DNA of 64,000 nucleotides from Mesostigma viride (lineage: Eukaryota; Streptophyta; Mesostigmatophyceae; Mesostigmatales; Mesostigmataceae), in assembly GCA_009746045.1 (NCBI GenBank), contig RPFO01000225.1, forward strand, positions 515,001-579,000, in the 5' to 3' direction. Below are positions 10,601 through 20,175 of the stretch, one piece after another. Under the pieces are notes generated by a model that was not told the origin of the DNA, made no database searches, and saw only the letters and a program-made list of their open reading frames with translations. Position numbers and translations under genes: made by a program. Numbering within the stretch: the first letter of the stretch is position 1; each line of letters opens with the position of its first letter.

Positions 10601-13169
10601 CCCCCCCGAAACGCTATATTGTATTAGTATGATGTAATACTATACAAGCCTTCTCACCAAGGATGGCACGTCGTAGTCTCCACACATCCCCATGTCCTGA
10701 GCGCCACGCCCTTTGCAACCATTTGTTTCATCTTTCGATCCACACACATGCCTATCTCAAGGGTTTCTTGGGCACAGAAGCATATTCTGCGCCGCACGTA
10801 CCGAGCGTGGCGTCCTCGCTGGCAAACAGCCGCAGCGGCAGCGTGCTCGCGGCCAGCCAATGCACTAGGTCCGCCGACAGCACGTACAGCGACCCGTGCA
10901 GGTATGGCGCGCTCAGCCCCTCGCACACGTGGCCCGCGCCGCGCCGCTTGCCGCCCACACCGCCGCTCCTTGCCCCGACATCCGCAATGCCGCCCGCCAC
11001 GCTTGCCTCATACGGTGACGAAGCAGCAGCTGGAGCCCCCGCAGCGAAAGAATCCCCTGGGGGGAAGCCGGGAGAACCAGCTGGCTGGGAGGTTCCCCCC
11101 TCCCTGGGGTAAGCGGTCACTTGAGGGGTCCCCTCGGCCTCATCGCCGTAGAGGGAGTCCCCGCTCAGCCCCTTGCTGCTCGTGGCATGTGGCCGCCCCA
11201 CCAGTTGGCCCATGAAGAGGAGTGCGCGGGGCATCGGCCGCAACTGCGAGACGAGCGTGTCAGGCCGCGCATACACGTTGTCGTTGACCTGCGGTTATGG
11301 GGGGCGTGGCGAGGCGTGGCAAACACAACCGTTGTACCGAGACACAATACAGCAAGACACAACCATCAACCAGGACACATACTAGGGCAGCATGTCAGGT
11401 ACACGTTGTTGACCTGGGGACGTGCCAGGGGTGACATGATGGAACAGGCCACTAAACGTAGTGTCAGTTAGCTTCAGTTCGTTTTTGTCAGTGTTTGGTA
11501 GCGGTGTCGGGCCGCACGTACGCTCGACTTGTCGTTGACCTGCGCAAACTGTGGGAGGACAGCGAGGTGTGGCTGGGATATCATGGCCATTCACGGACCA
11601 AGGCGTGGTGCCAGCATCGCATCGTTATACAAATTGGGTTCAAGAAGTAGCCACTGCCATGCCTCACGGCCCATACTGCTGGGGCCGCACAGCAAATATT
11701 GTGGTCCACAGCAACGGGACCACAAGGCAGAGCCCCGCTCGCCACCAAGGAACGACGTTGCCCCTTGCAGGCCGTGCCCCACATGACCTGGCCACAAACA
11801 AGCAGAGAGCTTCCCCCCTGTTCCCATATACCCCGCGCCCCCCCCTTTTATCCCATGTCAACACACCATTGGCCGCCCCTTACTTGCCTTTGCCAAAAAC
11901 AAAAAGAGGGATAGCATGCTTTCCCCCTCAGAAAATGTTGAAAAATGTCAGGCCCTTTGAACCTGCCTTGGCCACAAACGAGAAATAGGTAACCCCCCTT
12001 TTCCCATGTCAACACACATTTGTCAACAGCTTTGTTAAAACCCTTGTCGACACATTTTTGTCAACACACTTCGCTTGCCTTGGTCACGAACGAGAAAAAA
12101 TCGCCCCGACTTTCCCCCCTTTCAAAAAGTAAAAGACGTCACGCCCACTTTAACTTACCTTGGCCACAAACGAGAAGGTGAACGGCGCCGCATCCAACCA
12201 CTTGAAGAACAGGAGCAGTTTGTGGCCGTTGGCCGACGCATGCCCTTCCGCCACGTCCACCAACAGCATGTCGCCATGTGCTGCGCTCTCGGCCTCCACT
12301 GCCAGCTGTTCCCGGTGCGCCACCATGCGGCTCACGAGAAACACGACCAGGACCCGCTCCCCTCGCGCCCAGTGAGACAGTCCTTGCAACAGGTGGCCGC
12401 GCCCGAGTGACACGGCCGTGCCGCCGCCCGCCCAGGTCGCGCGTGCTGCGGCGCGTGCGTCGGCATTAGATGCGGAGCTCATGACGGCAACCACGAGGGA
12501 GAAGTGGGGGTAGGTGGACGGGTCCCCAACCACCACATCCCTGTCAGATGCGGTCTCCAGCAGGTGGGCCACCGCCTCCTGGCCGTGCCACCAGCACGCG
12601 CCCGCGGCGACGAGGATTAGGACAGTGAGCAGCGAGATTAGGCATCTCAGGCCGCATACGGGGCCTGCCCGACGGCGTTTCTTTTCGGGGCTGTAGTGGA
12701 GGGGGCCGTGGGAGCGGCGGGAAACACCCCCGCGGTGGACGGCACGTGAACGGAGGCCTTCACTGCGTGGCGGCTGCGCGTAGCTGGAGATGTGTGTCGG
12801 GTGCGCGTCATCTCGTTTCTTGGAGAGGTGCTCGGGGGCGGTCACAGGCCGAGCGCCGACTTCCCACGCGTTGACACGGAACGCGGCGGTAGCCTTGTCC
12901 GCGTTGATGAATGTAGGAGGGATTGGTGGCGCCTCCTCTCCGGTGAACCGTAAGAAATGATGCACAGACGGGGAGTGCTCATCTACTACATCGTTCCCGC
13001 TTGAATCACGTGAACGCCGCGGAGGCGAGTCGTCGTCTAAAGTTCTGCGGTCTAAAAGGGACGCTGCACTCGAGTTCTGGCCTCTCTTCCTTCGTCTGGA
13101 ATCCAGTGTGGCAGCCCGGGAGGGCAGCGCCCGCACCGGGTACGATGTACAAGTCCGCGGATGGACGTC
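4670..13169 (-). CDS. GT31-GT2 two-domain glycosyltransferase, multi-exon
   Basis: Probable Golgi type II membrane protein. Exon 1 (12159 to at most 13169; no in-frame ATG, so the start is unresolved) encodes a basic cytosolic tail, one membrane span at about 12590-12656 (ISLLTVLILVAAG) and a GT31 start (VVAVMSSASNADARAAARATW). Exon 2 (10802-11288) gives VNDNVYARPDTL and ends SEDATLG. Exon 3 starts at 9964. A change of frame between about 9400 and 9250 is either an intron or a homopolymer length error. An acidic exon ending at 8755 leads into the GT2 domain: 8375-8509 (VSIICTSLGR, LLLLDDAAAP), 8021-8226 (LGDPRVVYMHAPG, NWDADAFYSP), 7369-7493, 5665-5791 and 4727-4820. Phases agree at every phased GT2 junction. 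The last exon ends at a GC donor or reads through to a stop at 4670. Two separate genes remain possible but phase supports one. Confidence 0.75.
4727..8509 (-). CDS. GT2 domain exons of the two-domain glycosyltransferase
   Basis: Five exons make one GT-A fold domain of family 2. Residues VSIICTSLGR form the first strand and LLLLDDAAAP the nucleotide-binding Asp pair. LGDPRVVYMHAPG is followed by a GQKRDMLV helix. NWDADAFYSPHYLAT carries the D-x-D metal site. Then come YIFDLSHNMLAYADANATF, the GYCGWSYFSQ acceptor-side strand and VGDDAAFVRDVMR, the usual position of the catalytic acidic pair. Junction phases are 0, 2, 1, 2 in order. The donor sugar and acceptor cannot be read from the sequence. 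The introns between these exons hold long poly-C runs (5500-5600, 7205-7235, 7985-8005). Confidence 0.8.
6917..6965 (+). repeat. AAC/AAT trinucleotide microsatellite
   Basis: Run of AAC and AAT triplets inside an intron of the minus-strand glycosyltransferase gene. Its Asn-run reading frame is not coding. Confidence 0.9.
9385..10007 (-). CDS. GT31 C-terminal exon and linker, frame a
   Basis: Exon starting at 9964 after a CTGCAG acceptor. It completes the Gly codon left by exon 2, giving SEDATLG then FLVSVVLPSEYWVDIP, then GCPALYAANRHDGDEASW. The stretch CRDRHAWGCLAADPSPQ about 130 residues later also looks coding. After about position 9400 the better coding signal moves to another frame, which contains an acidic run (ASDSEDEP and VDEPEEDLDPE) and joins in phase to the GT2 exons. 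Two C-runs (9384-9392 and 9317-9326) lie in the switch zone, so a sequencing or replication-slippage change is as likely as an intron. Confidence 0.55.
10055..10124 (+). repeat. GGGGGGT minisatellite, G-quadruplex prone
   Basis: About nine copies of a seven-base GGGGGGT unit on the plus strand, inside an intron of the glycosyltransferase gene. The intron RNA would carry the C-rich strand, while the G-rich strand could fold as a quadruplex in DNA. Confidence 0.9.
10268..10508 (+). repeat. Exact 60-bp tandem repeat, four copies
   Basis: Four head-to-tail copies of a 60-bp unit (containing AACACGCTTCGAACACGC), of which the central ones are base-for-base identical. It lies in the intron between exons 2 and 3 of the GT31 part. 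The unit is a multiple of three, so frames on both strands stay open across it. Those frames (CVLHNPIPTHVNN-type repeats) are not taken as genes. Confidence 0.95.
11265..11545 (-). repeat. Ghost copies of the exon 2 splice acceptor
   Basis: The true acceptor of exon 2 (CAG then GTCAACGACAACGTG, ending at 11288) is followed upstream in the intron by two degenerate copies: one at about 11394-11418 (CAG then GTCAACAACGTG) and one at about 11507-11545 (CAG then GTCAACGACAAGTCG, followed by a CGGCCCGACAC block). Each copy includes both the AG and the first exon bases, so each is a decoy 3' splice site. Confidence 0.8.
11778..12190 (-). repeat. Ghost copies of the exon 1 splice donor
   Basis: The true end of exon 1 reads, on the plus strand, CTTACCTTGGCCACAAACG at about 12154-12172. 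Degenerate copies follow in the same orientation at about 12068 (CTTGCCTTGGTCACGAACG), 11961 (CTGCCTTGGCCACAAACG), 11883 (CTTGCCTTTGCCAAAAAC) and 11786 (GACCTGGCCACAAACAAG). Each spans the splice site and the last exon codons. A CCCATGTCAACACAC block recurs in the spacers. Confidence 0.85.
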
Positions 13170-14232
13170 TTAACTCGCTACATTTCATGGCCATGGAACT
13201 GCTCACAGCCTGCCCACAGGTTGCACGCCTCACCTAGACGGTGAGAATGGCATTCGTAAAAACGAGTTCTCCTTCTATATAGAATCTACTGTTGCTGCCG
13301 AGCGCGGTGGTCTTTACCCGGTGCACGCCGGTTCACGTCCGTCGGCCACCGCATTGGCTGGCTACCGAGTCATGACCATAGAAGGGCCACAAATACAGGG
13401 CGGCTTTCCAAAACTCCTATTTGGGGCCGTGACGACTAAAGTCGTGAAATTCATGGAACTCAAGTCAATAATGTTGTAGCCCTTATGAAAGCTGCCAGTC
13501 GTCGTGCTTCCTATTTCGTCGCGAGTGCATCACATTGCCCGGCACCGTTGGCAACCTTCCATGCCAAGTGATGCGAGTCATATGACACATATGACTCATA
13601 TGACTCATATGACTCATATGACTCATATGACACAAAGCAAGATACCAGGTCGACGAGCGTGTACCATGCAAGCATCAAGCAAGGGCTCGCGCGTCCGCCC
13701 GGCTGCCCCGGCAGGCCGGCACACGCCACACAGGACCGGAGTTGGGACTTGGGACCTGGTTGTCCCAATTTTTGCCAACAAGTTCCCAACCACGTCCCAA
13801 GTCACAAAGATACTCAGTTCAGGCCTCAGGGCGCCTATTCGGCTATTTCCGTGCCTAATTCGTATTCTGAGAGCAGTCAGCAGACGGAGCCTGCAGAGGC
13901 CGGGCTAGTTGCCGCTCATTGGCGCTTGCCTAAATCCTAAATTCCTAATCAAGGATTTGCACCACAATCATGTCCACTTCCAAAGTGAGCGCATCAGATA
14001 GGAATAACAATTCATACTAACTGATTACTGATTAGTCGTCAGCGATTACATAACCGAGTAGTTGTCAGTGGCCTCACTAATGATTGGGACTGGCTAATAA
14101 GGTGTCCGGACTCTGCCCGACTGAGGCGTCCGCCGCGTTCATTCTAAAGCGGCGCTTTAGAATGAAGCCAAGGCCTCAAAGTCAGTCAATGAGTGCCTCC
14201 CCCCGGGACTACACCGCGAGCTTGAGCCGGCT
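13170..14232. other. Intergenic; CATATGACTC array and a 13-bp palindrome
   Basis: Likely 5' region of the minus-strand glycosyltransferase gene. It holds about six copies of a 10-bp CATATGACTC unit at 13578-13632 and a near-perfect hairpin at 14138-14166 (arms TTCATTCTAAAGC and its complement, 3-base loop). No gene is seen. Confidence 0.7.
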
Positions 14233-14898
14233 TCAGATTCCCAGTTTAAGATCTTGAGACGTTGGATATTGGAAATTGGGGATTAACTGAGACGGATCGC
14301 AGGGCCTGCGCAGGGCTGGTTTTGGGCGAAAAGATAGGGCGAAAAGGTAGGCCTGAAGTAGGCACCAAACTGAAAGGCAGCCAAGAACTGAGCGGTTCGC
14401 GAGAGGAGGAGGAGGGGTGACATCACTCAAGCCGGCAAATTTGGTCGTACCCAACCCTCCGTCGTCGGCAAAAATTTGGACGGGAAGGAGGTTTTTGGTC
14501 TCAGTTACCAAAATGAGCCCGTCGTCCAAATTTGCAAAAGGAAGGAGCTGCAGTTTGGGCATTTCCGGGACATTTTTGACACTGTCGTCTATCTTTTTGG
14601 CCGGAAGGTATTCCCAGAAGATCGTCCGTCGTTGGCACATTGATAGATCCTGCAGGAGCGTCCAGACCAGGCTGATGAGCCAGGCGGTGCAGGCTGGCGC
14701 CACGCCGCCGGCAGTTCTCATGGTCGAGCGAGCAATAATCCATTTGAAACGCCGCTCTCCCGCCACGCCGGTGCTTCTTGCTGCTGGGCCATGGCTGGGC
14801 AGCTCCCTTACAAGCTCCCCTATGTAAGCTCCCGTATCAAGGAGACAACCAGCGCAGGCCAGAAATCGGGAGAATCCGGACCATGGTAGCTCGAGCAT
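14233..14898 (-). CDS. Hypothetical 221-residue ORF with three ~20-residue repeats
   Basis: ATG-started, uninterrupted ORF of 221 codons. I do not recognise it. The central part holds three degenerate repeats that each begin LP and carry a DD pair: LPAKKIDDSVKNVP, LPFANLDDGLILV and LPVQIFADDGGLG. The DNA repeats with the same period (CGTCGTC blocks about 60 bases apart). There is a hydrophobic stretch (ACTAWLISLVWTLLQDL). It has no clear promoter, intron or neighbour relation, so it may be a chance ORF over an old tandem repeat. Confidence 0.3.
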   Translation of the reverse strand: MLELPWSGFSRFLACAGCLLDTGAYIGELVRELPSHGPAARSTGVAGERRFKWIIARSTMRTAGGVAPACTAWLISLVWTLLQDLSMCQRRTIFWEYLPAKKIDDSVKNVPEMPKLQLLPFANLDDGLILVTETKNLLPVQIFADDGGLGTTKFAGLSDVTPPPPLANRSVLGCLSVWCLLQAYLFALSFRPKPALRRPCDPSQLIPNFQYPTSQDLKLGI

Positions 14899-15800
14899 GC
14901 CGTTATCTAGTTGTCCGCGTGTTCGAGTCGTTCAGGATGATGAAGATGAATGGTGATGGAAATGTGTATCCGTGTGCATTGAAATTATGCCGGCTGGCTT
15001 ACGTGTAGAGCAACTAGATGACCTAGACGGTCGGTGGGGCCGGAAACCTGAGCATGCTTGATCAGGGCGTGTGTTTCGAGCCTAACTGGCCGGGAGTGTC
15101 TAGTGCGGGTGAGCATGACCATTGCTGTGATCGCTCTCCCACCGGCATTTACGAGGAAATACCCGCAAATGGAAAACCACTGAAAAAGGTCTAGCTAGTC
15201 AGTCATCACGTTAGCCATGCCATGATTCCAAACGCCCAAGAACTGCACACGGTGCAAAGGCGGAAAGCCGGACGACAGCACTTTCAAATGCAGGACCCTA
15301 ATTATTGAGAAGCGCCCGGCCGCGCCCCGCTAATTACTGAGAAGAGCCGTATGACCATAATTACTGAGAAGCGCCGCGCCTGGCTCCCATGTTGTGCGGC
15401 TGCATGTATGAGTGAGCGTACAACGGTGCTCCTTCCTCCTCAGTTGCTACCGACGTCGTCATCCAGTGTCGGCCGGTGTCCATGACAATCAATGCTCGGA
15501 AGGAGTTCCGGCTAGTTTTGCTAGTGGAGTGCCCACCCCTCCGTCGTCGGCACCCCCCCGGGTGGGAGCACTCAGAGATTCCACAGCCATGGGCACGGAT
15601 GTCATGACCGACCCCGCCCGGCTCGGCCGGCCCCCGGCTCCTAGAGGACTAGCCGGGGGGACGGACATCCCCTCATCCCCCCATTTTCTTTTCGCGAGTG
15701 GGGTTGTATACATATGCCTACTGAAGTATCATGTGATATAAGTGGGGTCGGTTGTATATAAGTGGGGTTGTATATTCTGATCTGAGTGGGGTTGTATATT
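14899..15800. other. No gene seen
   Basis: Roughly 0.9 kb with no supported gene. A repeated motif TAATTACTGAGAAG occurs about three times near 15299-15370, and a short G+T array (AGTGGGGTTGTATA-like units) leads into the SINE at 15801. Confidence 0.5.
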
Positions 15801-16074
15801 TGATCAGGCACTCCGCAAAGGTGAAAACCATTTGCGTTCAGTACCGGGCCGCGGAAAACGCGGAAAAACGCGATCTGCAAATGAATCCGACCGGAATCGA
15901 ACTGGGGACCTCTCGCACCAATTTTGCTGACTATAGGACGGACGTCTCCGGTTACCATGGCATCGCCAACTTACACCTACAGTCATCCGCAAAAGTTCTC
16001 CTGTCCGGGGAGTGATGCAAGCCTTTCGGATTTGGTACTAGATAAATCACTCGAGATCTGTGTGTAGGAGTACT
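15801..16074 (-). mobile_element. SINE-like element, copy B
   Basis: Second copy of the element at 2582-2851, similar over its whole length. It has the same B box (CCCAGTTCGATTCC on the minus strand) and a small internal duplication of CGGAAAAACG not present in copy A. A GTTGTATATACCTAT direct repeat lies just past its end at about 16079-16122 and brackets an ACAACCAG-containing 18-mer also found elsewhere in the window. Confidence 0.65.
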
Positions 16075-16506
16075 AGGGGTTGTATATACCTATCAAAGAG
16101 ACAACCAGTTGTATATACCTATGTGCGGCGTAGTGGGAGTTGGGACAAAACAACAACAACATAATTATGCCTATTGCCTATCTAAACATATGAAAGACCA
16201 TATGTATTTTGTCTCCTTGATATACGAAGGCAAAATGAAAAAAGTTAAAACGTTAGCCGCCGACAATCTGGAGCGTCCGATGATGGATCCAACGGACGCG
16301 ATAAACCCGCTAAGTTAGCGGCTCGGGTCGTCCGTACAAATACTAAATGTATGATTGTCAGGCCTGGATTCGATTTCAGGTTTCGCCCTGGCCCTGACTG
16401 ACCGACGTCCGACAGTGCCACGGCGCGGCGCCTGGGACGGCAGAATCACCTGCTCTGAGAGTCGCGAAGCGCCGCTGGCGGGTCCGAGTTCGGAGTTCGG
16501 AGTTAG

Positions 16507-16938
16507 TGTTAGGAGTGAGAAAACAATGTTTGCCACAAAGTTTTACTTTATTTCACTCAGATAAAAATAAGTCTCAGTCGGCAGCTGGCCGGCTGCTAGT
16601 TCCACCACAGGAGTGTGTGAGGTGTGAGGTACTAAGAGGGCAAACAAGGTGCGTAGCTTCGCCTTTTAAACAATTCCAGGCTCAGCTACTGGGTAGCAGT
16701 TATGATCTACCTACAACGTGGCCACACCAAACCGGTTCTTTTCTGACTGTGTGGCAGTTACAATCATAACGTGATCTCAAGCCAACCATTCACAACCAAA
16801 GTTCAAGGTCAGTCACAGAATGACTGGGTCACTTATGGAACAGAACTTAAACATGCGGCACATGCCCGTTCATGTAGTCCAGAGCTAGCACTAAACTATA
16901 AGTACTAGTTTCAGGCAGGTGTGTCGATACTTCTGACA
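16507..16938 (-). repeat. Copia 3' LTR
   Basis: 432-bp LTR, the 3' one given the minus-strand reading direction. It is matched base for base, as far as read, by 18737-19168. Confidence 0.95.
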
Positions 16939-18736
16939 CCCCCCTTACTCGGCACACAGGCCGGAAAACAAACTCAAGCAAGCCAGAACAAATGTTCACT
17001 AAAAGAACTGTAGTATGGGACCAGTGTCACAGGCTAGCAAGTGTGTCCTTATGTTGTCTCATCACTAATTGCCAGTAACTCAAATACCCAACAACTTGTG
17101 TCTGAGCTCCACAAAACGTGGCTCAGGTAGTGCCTTGGTGAGCATGTCGGCGATCATCGCTGCCCCAGGAAGGTGAGACACCTGAACGGTGCCATCCGCG
17201 ACCTTCGCGCGAATGTAGTGGTACTTGACGTCGATGTGCTTGGTACGCCGAGGGTGAACAGGGTCTCGTGACAGAGCCACAGCACCAGTGTTGTCGCAAA
17301 ACACCTGAATTGGCCCTGAGGCCGGGTCACCCAACTCCTTGGTGATGGTGAGAAGGGGGACCACCTGCTGCGTGACACCGCACAGGGCCATGTACTCGGC
17401 CTCACAGGTGGACAGGGCTGGAGTGGGCTGCTTGCGACTGGTCCACTCCACCGCAGCACCGCGGTACATGACCACGTTGCCAGTGATTGACTTGCGGTCC
17501 ACAGGATCGTTTGCCCAGTCGGCATCCGAGTAGGCCACCAGCCCCCCCTGCCCCGAGTAGGACAGACCCAGGTCCTTGGTGTGTACCGCGTACTGAAGCA
17601 CCCGGCGTGCCAGCCCAAGGTCGCTTACAGTAGGGTTTTTCATATTCTGAGTCAGCAGGTTGACTGCGAATGCCAGGTCAGGCCGAGTGCATCCCATCGC
17701 ATACAGGAGTGCCCCGGTGATCGCTTGGTAGACGCGAGTGTCGTCCGCGTTGAGAAGCCCCCCCTCACCACGGGGGGTGTTGGGGACGACGGGCGTCTTC
17801 ACCGCCCGTGGGGAGACCCCAAAGCGCTCAGCGAGGGCCTCCAGATACGGGCCTTGGTGCAGAAAAACTGTGCGCGCCGGCGGGTCGAGGACCAGGGAGA
17901 CCCCCAGAAAGAGGGAGGGGGCATCCGTCTCGGTGATCTGGAAGCGCTGGGACACCCGTTGGGTCCACTGCGATAGCCACTCCGCCGAGGAGTGGGAGAC
18001 CAGGAGATCGTCGACATGGACGAAGGCAAAACCACCAACATACAGGAACAGACACGTGTCCGTGGTGCTCTGGACAGCGCCAGTCTCATGGATGAGGTAG
18101 TCCCGGAGCGTGTGGTGCCAGTTCCGGGGCGCCTGTTTGAGCCCATAGAGGCTCCGCCGGAGGCGCCAGAGGTACGTTTGGCCAGTGGGGTCGCGCTCCT
18201 CAAAGCCCTTGGGGGGAAGGACATACACGTCCTCCTCCAACTCAGCATAGAGGAACGCGGTGCGGACATCCAGCTGCCGGATGGGGTGGCCAGCAGTGCC
18301 AGCACGAGCCAAGCCCAGGCGCACGGTGGCAGCACGGACGGTGGGAGCAAAAGTCTCACCGAAATCAATGCCCTCGCGCTGTGCAAACCCCTTGCACACA
18401 AACCGGGCCTTGCACCGCCCATCAGCTTTCTGGGCGAAGACCCACTTGGTGGGTAGGAGCTTGGCACCGCGCGGAAGATCACGCATATGCAGAAGCTCGT
18501 AAACCTGGTGCTCCTGGAGGCTGGCCAGCTCACTCTCCATGGCCGTGCGCCATTCCGGCAAGGCAAGGGCGGCAGCGGGAGAGGAGGGCACGGACGCAGG
18601 CTGGCTATGAAAAGCAGCAGCGAAGCACAGGTCAGCGACAAGTGAGTGATGCGCGTGGATCCGTGCAGCCTTGGTGACAGGTTGATCCGGCCAGGAAGAA
18701 AGTGCGTCATCCAATACATCATCGCCCCCGAAACCA

Positions 18737-19168
18737 TGTTAGGAGTGAGAAAACAATGTTTGCCACAAAGTTTTACTTTATTTCACTCAGATAAAAATAA
18801 GTCTCAGTCGGCAGCTGGCCGGCTGCTAGTTCCACCACAGGAGTGTGTGAGGTGTGAGGTACTAAGAGGGCAAACAAGGTGCGTAGCTTCGCCTTTTAAA
18901 CAATTCCAGGCTCAGCTACTGGGTAGCAGTTATGATCTACCTACAACGTGGCCACACCAAACCGGTTCTTTTCTGACTGTGTGGCAGTTACAATCATAAC
19001 GTGATCTCAAGCCAACCATTCACAACCAAAGTTCAAGGTCAGTCACAGAATGACTGGGTCACTTATGGAACAGAACTTAAACATGCGGCACATGCCCGTT
19101 CATGTAGTCCAGAGCTAGCACTAAACTATAAGTACTAGTTTCAGGCAGGTGTGTCGATACTTCTGACA
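18737..19168 (-). repeat. Copia 5' LTR
   Basis: 432-bp LTR upstream of the minus-strand pol remnant, followed by the GTTAG target duplication. Confidence 0.95.
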
Positions 19169-19224
19169 GTTAGGAGCCCTGCAGTCCGGCATGGCGCGGC
19201 GCGGCCCCGGACTTCTGCTATCGC

Positions 19225-19415
19225 ACGGGTAGTTGCCAGCGCGTGGTTGTAACTCAAGTTAGACAGATATTAGTTCCCATCGCTCCGTTGCCTCACTCAG
19301 TGAGACAACGGGTAGTTCCCAGCGCGTCGTTGTCTCACTCGGTGAGACAGACATTAGTTCCCAGCGCGCCGTTGTCTCACTCAATTCTCTCAACGGGTAG
19401 TTCCCGGCGCGCCGA
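19225..19415 (+). repeat. Degenerate tandem repeat with TCACTC palindromes
   Basis: Three to four degenerate units of about 55-60 bp. Each contains GTAGTTCCCAGCGCG or TTAGTTCCCAGCGCG followed by CGTTGTCTCACTC, with a TCACTCGGTGAG-type dyad in two of them. It lies 0.8 kb upstream of the ankyrin gene; no regulatory role is shown. Confidence 0.7.
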
Positions 19416-20175
19416 TTTTTGACTCCCTTTCCTCCGTCCCCCGATCGGACTTGCTAATTCCCCCTAACTGCCACGTCACAATTCCCGGCTTGCCCATTGC
19501 CAATGCCGCGCCGCCTGGCAGCCTGATCATGGATTGAGTTTCAGTCAGACCTTGCTGAATGCTGAATGCTGAATGCTGGCACTTTTCAGCATTTCAAGAG
19601 TTTCGTGACATTGTTGGGATGGATAATTGGCTGGAATATGCGCACAGCACCATCGTGTCGCTTCGCTAATCGGCGTGAATTGTCAACGTAGCAGGACACA
19701 ACAAGGCCTCACACTTCCGCATCGGCGCATCTGATTGGCTGTTATGAGCAATTGTCCGAATCTCACTGTTCGTGTTCTGGTTTATCCGACTTTCGTTTTT
19801 TCCACCTTACTCATCAGAACGTCTTTGCGCAGGACATTAGGGGTTCCTGTCTTTCCAGTTTCTGACAGAGAAGTTCGCGACGGATTTCCACCACAGACGC
19901 TCCTGATGTTGCCCGTGGAGCTATCAAAAACTTGGCAATGGCGGCTCGAGCACGAACTCAATAAATCCAGCTACGATGGCGTGTGGCCCATTTCAGGATG
20001 CGCTCGCTCCAGCGCAGCAATTCATTTGACTAAAGTCGACGGTTTCTGACCACGCCTTTCTCTTCGCTCGCGCCGTTTGCGCATTATCTTAGCGATCACT
20101 GTGCAGAACTATTACAAGTTGGGGATACAGTTTTATTTGCCGACCAAGTTGGGCGAGTCGACAACCTTTGCGGAA
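19416..20175. other. 5' region of the ankyrin gene
   Basis: No separate gene is supported. A 104-codon ORF at 19735-20049 has no recognisable feature. The true start of the ankyrin gene is taken as the ATG at 20176. A TGAATGC triplet array occurs at about 19556-19577. Confidence 0.5.

Larger units (their letters stand above)
16507..19168 (-). mobile_element. Copia (Ty1) LTR retrotransposon, short form, very young
   Basis: Fossil LTR element of the Ty1/Copia family. LTRs of 432 bp (16507-16938 and 18737-19168) appear identical by eye and begin TGT and end ACA. Flanks GTTAG (16502-16506 and 19169-19173) form a perfect 5-bp target duplication. The internal part reads on the minus strand and carries reverse transcriptase and RNase H (YVDDL-like box in FVHVDDLLV, then STCEAEYMALC). 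A polypurine tract lies beside the downstream LTR. Gag, protease and integrase are not seen, so it looks internally reduced and non-autonomous. Identical LTRs imply a recent insertion. Confidence 0.95.

Noticed and set aside
17799-18737. Other long ORFs overlapping the Copia pol
   Set aside because: Shadow frames of the RT-RNase H reading frame. No independent protein features.
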